Of a DNA stretch of 64,000 nucleotides, positions 57,965-64,000 are shown one piece after another. Every line of letters starts with the position of its first letter. The first letter of the stretch is position 1. The translations under genes and the position numbers were made by a program. The stretch comes from Mytilus californianus (lineage: Eukaryota; Mollusca; Bivalvia; Mytilida; Mytilidae), in contig NW_026262668.1 of NCBI RefSeq assembly GCF_021869535.1, forward strand, positions 137,999,635-138,063,634, written 5' to 3'. Below the pieces are notes generated by a model. It saw nothing but the letters and a program-made list of their open reading frames with translations. It did no database searches and had not been told where the DNA came from.

Positions 57965-59330
57965 TGAAAATGAGTCAAGAGTGAAGATACAGATCTTAGA
58001 TGGATGTAATGTGTTCAGCGAGAGTCTGAATGAGTATATGAATAAGAGGAAGATGACACAGTGAATGGAATTTAAAGCATGTTGCAATTTCATCCATTTA
58101 AAACCCTTGCATACAGTAATCAAGTGATCACGAGAAAATGTTTATTGTGTGTACAGATCTAGTTTACTTTGTCACTGTACAGTAGTGGTCTATATTTGTG
58201 GAGTACCAATTTTTTTTTTTAGATTTCTTGGACCAAAACCATTTTGTGAGGTTTGCAAACTTTTTGTTTTATTTTTTTCTCTATTCTGATCTTTCTTTTA
58301 AGGATGACCTCTCATTGAAGGTATTTAGAAATATTATTTTAGTGCAGAAATGTTAAATGAAAAAGGAGCCAGTGGTTTACCGATAGCTCTTTATTTTTCT
58401 ATCTACCTTGTTTTCAGGGTTGTCCCCGTTTCACCTTGTCAAGCCCTAAACCTGTGGCCTCTTTTTTTTTAACTTTCTTCAAGTAAATATCATCTTCACA
58501 TATAAAAAGAAGAGTTGAAGTTAAAAGTTTTCAAAAAGAAGGTGTAAATCAACAAAGTGAAACTTGTATAGAATAAAATAATTGAGTAGTGTTTACAACC
58601 CAGACTTTTGTGATGATTGATAGTGGATATCTGTTGATTGACAGGTTACATGGATACCATTGTACCTTGCCTCCTCTGTGTATTGATGAGGAAATATGCT
58701 TGTTATCATTCCTTATTAAATAAACTATCTGTGTATTAAATAAGGTTATCAGGAACCATTCAGATTGATCAGGGTTGATTTAATTTATTCTTTTCTCTCC
58801 CCAAGGCTTTTATTAGTTATGATAGTAAGCCTGGTGTAACTTTGGTTTTTCAGAGTAAATCTAATTTGTTGTAAGACCAGTTCTATACAATTCTCCCAGA
58901 CAGTAATCATTGTTGTAACCATTTTTCATAGAAATCCTAAATTTAGACGTTTTGGTTTTCTTTTATTTCTTGTTTATTTTTTATTTATAGACTCACATAC
59001 TAAAATACTATTTTGAATGAACAGATTTTAGTCAAATAATTTTTACAGAAGGAGGAGAAGGTTATATTCACCAAATGTCTGGGCCCCAGGAGGGCATATA
59101 ACACATAAACAATATGATGAGAACTATTTGCAGAACAATATTATGTAATATATTCAGTCTTTAGATAATAGTGACTACATATATATTTCATTATGTAACA
59201 TTTCATTATATTACAGTTAATTATAAAATTAAGTTTGAGTGCCACTAAGACATGAAACTTAGACCGTAGTTTTAGATAAGATTGAGGAAGAACAATAGTT
59301 TTAGATAAGTACATACAACAGTTGTAGATT
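57965..59330. other. No supported gene; one weak exon-like island at 58418-58482
   Basis: At 58417 an acceptor 'ttttctatctaccttgttttcag' (cag at 58415-58417) precedes a more GC-rich stretch 'ggttgtccccgtttcacctt' with a 22-codon open frame and a possible donor 'aa|gtaaat' at 58482/58483. No partner exon is visible. The rest is AT-rich. Confidence 0.2.
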
Positions 59331-60905
59331 CCATCACTTGGTGTCGTCCTTCGTCAAAAATCTTCTGATTCTACACAACCAATTTCCACCAAACTTTGGT
59401 TGAATGATCCTTATGGTATCAAGTATAAAGTGTGTGTTAATTTTATTCTGTTTAGTCAACAAACATGGCAAAAAACTAAGGCAGTAAGAGCAAAACTGAC
59501 AGTTTTTAAATGATCAGCAGGTCAAGATCTATTTGCTAGGAAATTTTCAGACAAATCAGACAAACCAATCTGGAGTTGTTGACCCTGAAATAATAATTTT
59601 TATGAAATTTCTCAGTTTTTTGGGTTATTATCTTGAAAACTATTATAGATAAAGAGGGGCCAGCTGAAGGACGCCTCCGGGTGCGGGAGTTTCTCGCTGC
59701 ATTGAAGACCCATTGGTGGCCTTCGGCTGTTGTCTGATCTATGGTCGGGTTGTTGTCTCTTTGACACATTCCCCATTTCCATTCTCAATTTTAAATTTGA
59801 ACAGAAAAATGTTCAGCAGATACCAAACATTTTGAGGACCAAATTTGTTAATTGATCCCCTATAGAAGTTATTGCCCTTGAAAAACTATTTTCATGACAT
59901 TTTGTGTTTTTTTAGAAGCTATGATAAGATGGACAGAAAGTTTGAAAGGCAAAAATGTTCAGCAGAGTAAGACCTATACATAAGGCACCATGATCAAAAT
60001 TGTTAATTAATTCCTTGTAGGAGTTATTTCCCTTGAAAGACATTTTTTTGCAGAAACTATGATAGATAGAAACTTCAAACAGCGAAAAATGTTCAGGAAA
60101 GTAAGAAGACATACAAATAAGTCAACATGACAGAAATCATCAATTGATCCCTTATAGGCATAATTGCCCTTGAAAGACGATTTTTTACCAAATTTTTAGT
60201 TTTTTTTAAAGTATCTATGATAGATAAAGAGAAATTTTGCAATGCAGTAATGTTCAGCAAAGTTAGACCTACAAATAATTCAACTTGACCCAAATTATCA
60301 ATTAAACCCTTATAGGAGTTATTACCCTTGAAAGAAGTTTTTTGCAGGAACTATGACAGATAAACAGAAACTTCAAAATGCAATAGTATTCAGCAAAGTA
60401 AAACTTACAAATGAAGCAAAACATGACTGAAATGGGAATTGATTGAAAAGTTCAAGAAAGTAAGACCTCCAAAAAAGACGTGATTGAAATCATTAATTGA
60501 TCCCTTCTAAAAGTTATTGCCCTTGAAAGATGATTTTTACCATTTTTTTAGTTTTTTACAGAAACTATGATAGAAAGAGAGAATCATGAAAGTCAAAAAT
60601 GTTCAGCTACCGGTAAGTAAGACCTATAAATAAATTAAATTACCAAAATTTCCATTTTTCCTTTACATAAATAGTTGTTGCCCTTTAAAGATGATTTTTA
60701 CCAATTTGTTTTTTGTTTTTTGCAGAAACTGTAATAGATAGAGAGAAACTTTAATTGACATGTTTAGATATGCATTAATATACATTAAACTGCCAAACAC
60801 ATGCCAAACAATCACTGATACAAGATCTACACAAAAAAATCCAGATTGGCTATTCAGGCCATTAGGAGCTTTTTGATCAAGATGAGGAGAACCAATGTGG
60901 TTTTA
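59331..60905 (+). mobile_element. Family A, longest copy (about 1.5 kb, multi-module)
   Basis: At least six modules of roughly 130-165 bp each carry 'gttattgcccttgaaag', 'atgatttttacc', 'gaaactatgatagat' and 'aatgttcagcaaagtaag'. The left part has the family A start blocks ('aaatcttctgattctac', 'ccaccaaactttggttg', 'ccttatggtatcaag'). The terminal hairpin seen at 1447 is not present; the copy fades near 60905. Minus-strand frames at 59536-59769, 59912-60112 and 60093-60293 are by-products. Confidence 0.75.
59651..59800 (+). mobile_element. Family H (SINE-like) nested in family A
   Basis: The insert begins 'ggggccagctgaaggacgcc' and ends 'cccatttccattctcaattt'. The inner blocks 'gggtgcgggagtttctcgct', 'gcattgaagacccattgg' and 'gggttgttgtctctttgaca' are ones I recognise from mussel DNA. 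It is much more GC-rich than its host. The host module reads 'gataaagagaaattttg' through the equivalent point at about 60219, which gives the empty site. It encodes no protein. Confidence 0.8.
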
Positions 60906-62189
60906 AATATGATTGAGGGAAATTCGGTAAAATTTTAGCATATAGCAGTTTTAACCCAGAGTATACAAATATGTTATATTGGAAGTGCTTTACTGAAAAA
61001 AAAGTTATTCTTAAATAATGAATACTTGCACCAAAGCTGTTTTTGAGGGAATTTTTAAGTTACGTACTAATGTAAAGTTTTGTAAGCATGAGTTCTGCAT
61101 TTGATTGTAACAGTGATTTATCACTTATCTCTTATGAACATTCTAGAATCATTTATTAAACATTTTTCAATTTCAATAGACAAATGAAAATTGGATTCCA
61201 TATTCAACCACTTACTATGATTTGTAAGCAGATTCTCAGCAAATAAGAAATAATATTATTCTCAGGACCAAACTAGTACATATAATCTACTTAATAACAG
61301 AAAGAAAAATGATAAGCATAAAAAAAGTGAAAACTACAAAGAACTGAAAAACAAGTGTAAAGAATTATTTTTCTACACTTCAAATATATTGGCATTTTTC
61401 GTACAATTATTACAATAATGCTTGGCATTCCTTCTTTGAAGGTCCAAATATCCTGCATTCTTTGCATCTTCTGAAAATGAGATGTTTTTTTGGTTCAATT
61501 CTTCATTCTTGAACAAAAATCCTTGTTTATCAGTAATTCAACTAAAGAGGCAGTTCTGCTCCATTTTTCAATTGTCCAAAATGCTTATTGGAATGAACTA
61601 GATATTGTTTGATGAAGTTATAAAGTCTACAATTTGCCACGAACAAGTTGCTGTTGTCTTACAATTGAAACAATTATGTTTATAAAGGCCATTGACCATC
61701 ACATAGCTGTTCCTTATATCATTGTCTATCTGCAACATTAATTATCAGGGAAACAAGCATATGATTGGCACATTTACAAATACACAACAACTTTAGGTGC
61801 TACTAAACAGTGTGACCTGGAAGCAGGTCAGGTAAGGTCAGCAACCTGATTATTCTAAGGTAATTTACTTCTGGTGTAGGCTCAATTGATTCATATTTTC
61901 TAGTATTTAAAACCAGTTAATTGTATATCATTTGAAATTAAAGAGGAGTAATATAGTTAGTATATGTCACATGGTTGCTTGATATCCAAAGCCAACCATC
62001 TTTTGTACAGGGGGTTAATTCCTTGTACAAATCTTTGATTTGAAAGTTTGTAAAAGTTGACACCTATGCCTGTAATGTTTTGACGATTTGTTAGATGAAA
62101 ACCATTATAAAAAATTTTTGTGTGCAGTTTTATCAGATATTTAGCTTATTGATCTCAATTAAATGCATGATTTCACTTTTTGTAGATAA
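60906..62189. other. No supported gene; AT-rich DNA
   Basis: No repeat family, RNA gene or convincing exon was seen. Confidence 0.3.
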
Positions 62190-62300
62190 AAAAGAGAGAA
62201 AAAAAGATTATAAAAGTGGGAGGTGGGAGATAGGGGGCGGGAGGTGGGAGAAGGGTACCCCCCTGTCCACCCCTCTATTATACCTCCAGATTAGGAGGGA
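62190..62300 (+). other. Purine-rich/G-rich tract, quadruplex-capable
   Basis: Between 62218 and 62255 the plus strand has six G-runs of three to five bases separated by two to four bases ('gggaggtgggagataggggg', 'cgggaggtgggagaaggg'). This satisfies the usual G-quadruplex pattern. An A/G-rich run precedes it and a C-rich stretch ('tacccccctgtccacccct') follows, so strand composition flips at 62256. Confidence 0.7.
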
Positions 62301-63770
62301 GGAATTTAGTATTTTGAGTTTAATTTTTTATCTCTTTGTTGCACTATTTTAAAGGTTCTAGTCATTATATGATTGATGATATATTGAATGAATGAATAAG
62401 GTGAGAATGTCAAGGTCACAAACTCAATTTTGCTCTCAGTACTACTCTCATTTTCCTTTGAGGAACATGAAGGAATTTCAGAGAATTCTTGGTCCAAGCA
62501 AATGAGCAACACATGTCAGGATATTAAAATGAGTAACATCTCTTTTAAAGCAAAAGGCCAAGGACACATGTGCAGCTTTGATTTTGAATCAGGATACTTG
62601 GAAGGTTAATCTCTGAATTAATGTCTCCATAGTCTCATATTGACCTATATCAATACAATAATTAATGACAATCATTGGTGATGATGATTTAATCCTAATT
62701 TCCCTGGTGGTATAATATACATATATAATGACTTGTCTGTATCACATCCTCAGTCTAGATGTATTTGTACATGGTTACAATTCCCACTGGAAGTATTCTC
62801 CTGTTGCAGGACTGTTGCCTACATTATCTGGTTCTCAAGTTTAATGATGGGATTAATATTATCCATTACTCTCAGATCACGATTTTAAACAATATTGCAT
62901 AATTTCACGAAGCTGTCAAGCATATAATTAATATTTCTTAAAGTTCTTGGTCATATTAGGTTAATGCTGAAAAAGGCCAATAGATATAAAGGCAACACAT
63001 AATTAATAATTCTAATAGTTCTTGATTATCTATGAAAAGTTCTTACTAATAGATATGGCAGGCAACACATTCATCAGTTATGTGTATTGTCAAAATTGTA
63101 GTTGTTTTTGTCAGATTTGGAACAAGTGGAGATGATGATATGTGTAGTTGTTCCTGACGTTTGACTTGATCCTGACGTCATCTGTTCTTGGACTTAAAAG
63201 TACATTTGATTTAGTATGAAATCAATTTTCTATGGAAATTTAGAAACAAGATTATAATTCCTGAGCACTAGCAGACTCAAGATGTTGATTTAATATCTTA
63301 AAATAAATTTACATCACAAAATATAGTGATTTTTATACAGAAATATAACTGTAGTATTTTAACCCAGTTTATTAGCTGGAATGTTTCCTTTGGTATTACA
63401 TGACTCCCACTAAAACATCAGATTAGTACTTAATTATTGATGAACAAAGTTTCATTCTTGTCAATTTATAAATTGATCTGTTTCCAGTGTGTGATAACAA
63501 CACTGAATTTGTAAAGAATTGCTAAGGAGACTTAGTGATGGCTGTAGCTATATTTCACACTGTGGTTTATGTAATTACATTATGAACACTTGAATAGGAT
63601 AAAATTAAAAATGAAATGTCTCATTTATAAAAGGAATTCTGCATAAAATTGTTTAGCACAAATCAAGGCAATGTGTATAACACAAATTATAACAGATATT
63701 GTTCCATTTTTCATTTATGACAACACTGACTGTGACTGGTGGCCAGATTATTACTTGCTATGATCACTAA
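62301..63770. other. No supported gene; AT-rich DNA
   Basis: No repeat family or RNA gene was recognised. Frames are chance-length. Confidence 0.3.
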
Positions 63771-63870
63771 GATGGGTGCTACTGGTGGAACAGACTTCTT
63801 ACCTTTCTGAGTTCACACCAAGGTTTAGTGGGAATACCGTTGTCTTCAGTTTACTGTTTAGTGTTTTATG
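63771..63870 (+). mobile_element. Family F fragment, diverged
   Basis: 'aagatgggtgctactggtgg' and 'aacagacttcttacctttct' resemble the start of family F at 21186, followed by 'ttcagtttactgtttagtg'. The assignment is moderate. Confidence 0.45.
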
Positions 63871-63884
63871 GACCTTTGTTCATT

Positions 63885-64000
63885 TGTTTGACCTTTACTT
63901 TAGGTCATGGTCAGTGCACCATATTTCTTTGACCTTTACTTTAGGTCATGGTCAGTGCACCATGTTTCTTTGACCTTTACTTTAGGTCATGGTCAGTGCT
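63885..64000 (+). repeat. 41-bp tandem repeat, 2.7 units, open at window edge
   Basis: Units start at 'gacctttactttaggtcatg' (63890, 63931 and 63972; exactly 41 bp apart) and continue 'gtcagtgcaccat'. The array extends beyond the window. Each unit holds everted 'tgacct'/'aggtca' half-sites and the direct pair 'aggtcatggtca'. The frame 63776-63973 runs through it and is not a gene. Confidence 0.92.

Noticed and set aside
1..64000. tRNA, rRNA or other structured RNA genes
   Set aside because: No A/B-box pair with a cloverleaf and no rRNA core sequence was recognised by eye on either strand.

Overview
The window is almost certainly nuclear DNA of a marine bivalve, most likely a mussel of the genus Mytilus. 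This is inference from memory, not a search. The sequence is AT-rich, has no bacterial gene organisation, and carries several dispersed motifs I associate with mussel genomes: a 'tgattgccaatgagacaact' family, a 'cacgtttcgtctacaaaaga' family, a 'gggccagctgaaggacgcct' family, a 'gtttgcctcaaccaaatgtt' family, and a family with 'agctcacct'/'aggtgagc' ends. I found no tRNA, rRNA or CRISPR array and no complete protein-coding gene. Nearly all open frames are short and are either products of tandem repeats or within chance expectation for this base composition. A few exon-like islands and one CpG-rich island are noted with low confidence.

What fills the window is repeats, roughly 44% of it tandem by my estimate. 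At least twelve arrays with different units are present: 72 bp (4.2 kb), 48 bp (8.3-9.3 kb), 36 bp (10.8-11.6 kb), 31 bp (12.8-13.3 kb), about 120 bp (16.2-18.0 kb), 37 bp (19.3-20.3 kb), 40 bp (23.9-24.6 kb), 33 bp (26.1-26.6 kb), 86 bp (29.9-36.65 kb, twice interrupted), 1746 bp (32.0-36.0 kb, nested in the 86-bp array), a 14.1-kb array of about 282 units of 50 bp (36.95-51.08 kb), a second unrelated 50-bp array (55.1-58.0 kb, interrupted) and a 41-bp array running off the right end.

Between and inside these lie non-autonomous mobile elements. Families A and B are built of internal 130-190 bp modules and end in a short palindrome. Family C is the 1746-bp unit. Family D is SINE- or MITE-like. 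There are also two MITE families with terminal inverted repeats, small foldback elements and a 5'-truncated LINE tail carrying a possible reverse transcriptase C-terminus. Several insertions are nested, and their undisturbed target can be read from neighbouring repeat copies.

The recurring theme is exchange between transposons and satellites. Family D has expanded internally into two different minisatellites. Family B has landed in two unrelated satellites. Family C is both a tandem unit inside one satellite and a diverged single fragment abutting another. MITEs or foldbacks sit at the edges of the 33-bp and 50-bp arrays. The 50-bp array shows a 4702-bp segmental tandem duplication and smaller nested higher-order repeats. 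This transposon-satellite network is the most interesting system I can support here; no new protein-based system is visible.
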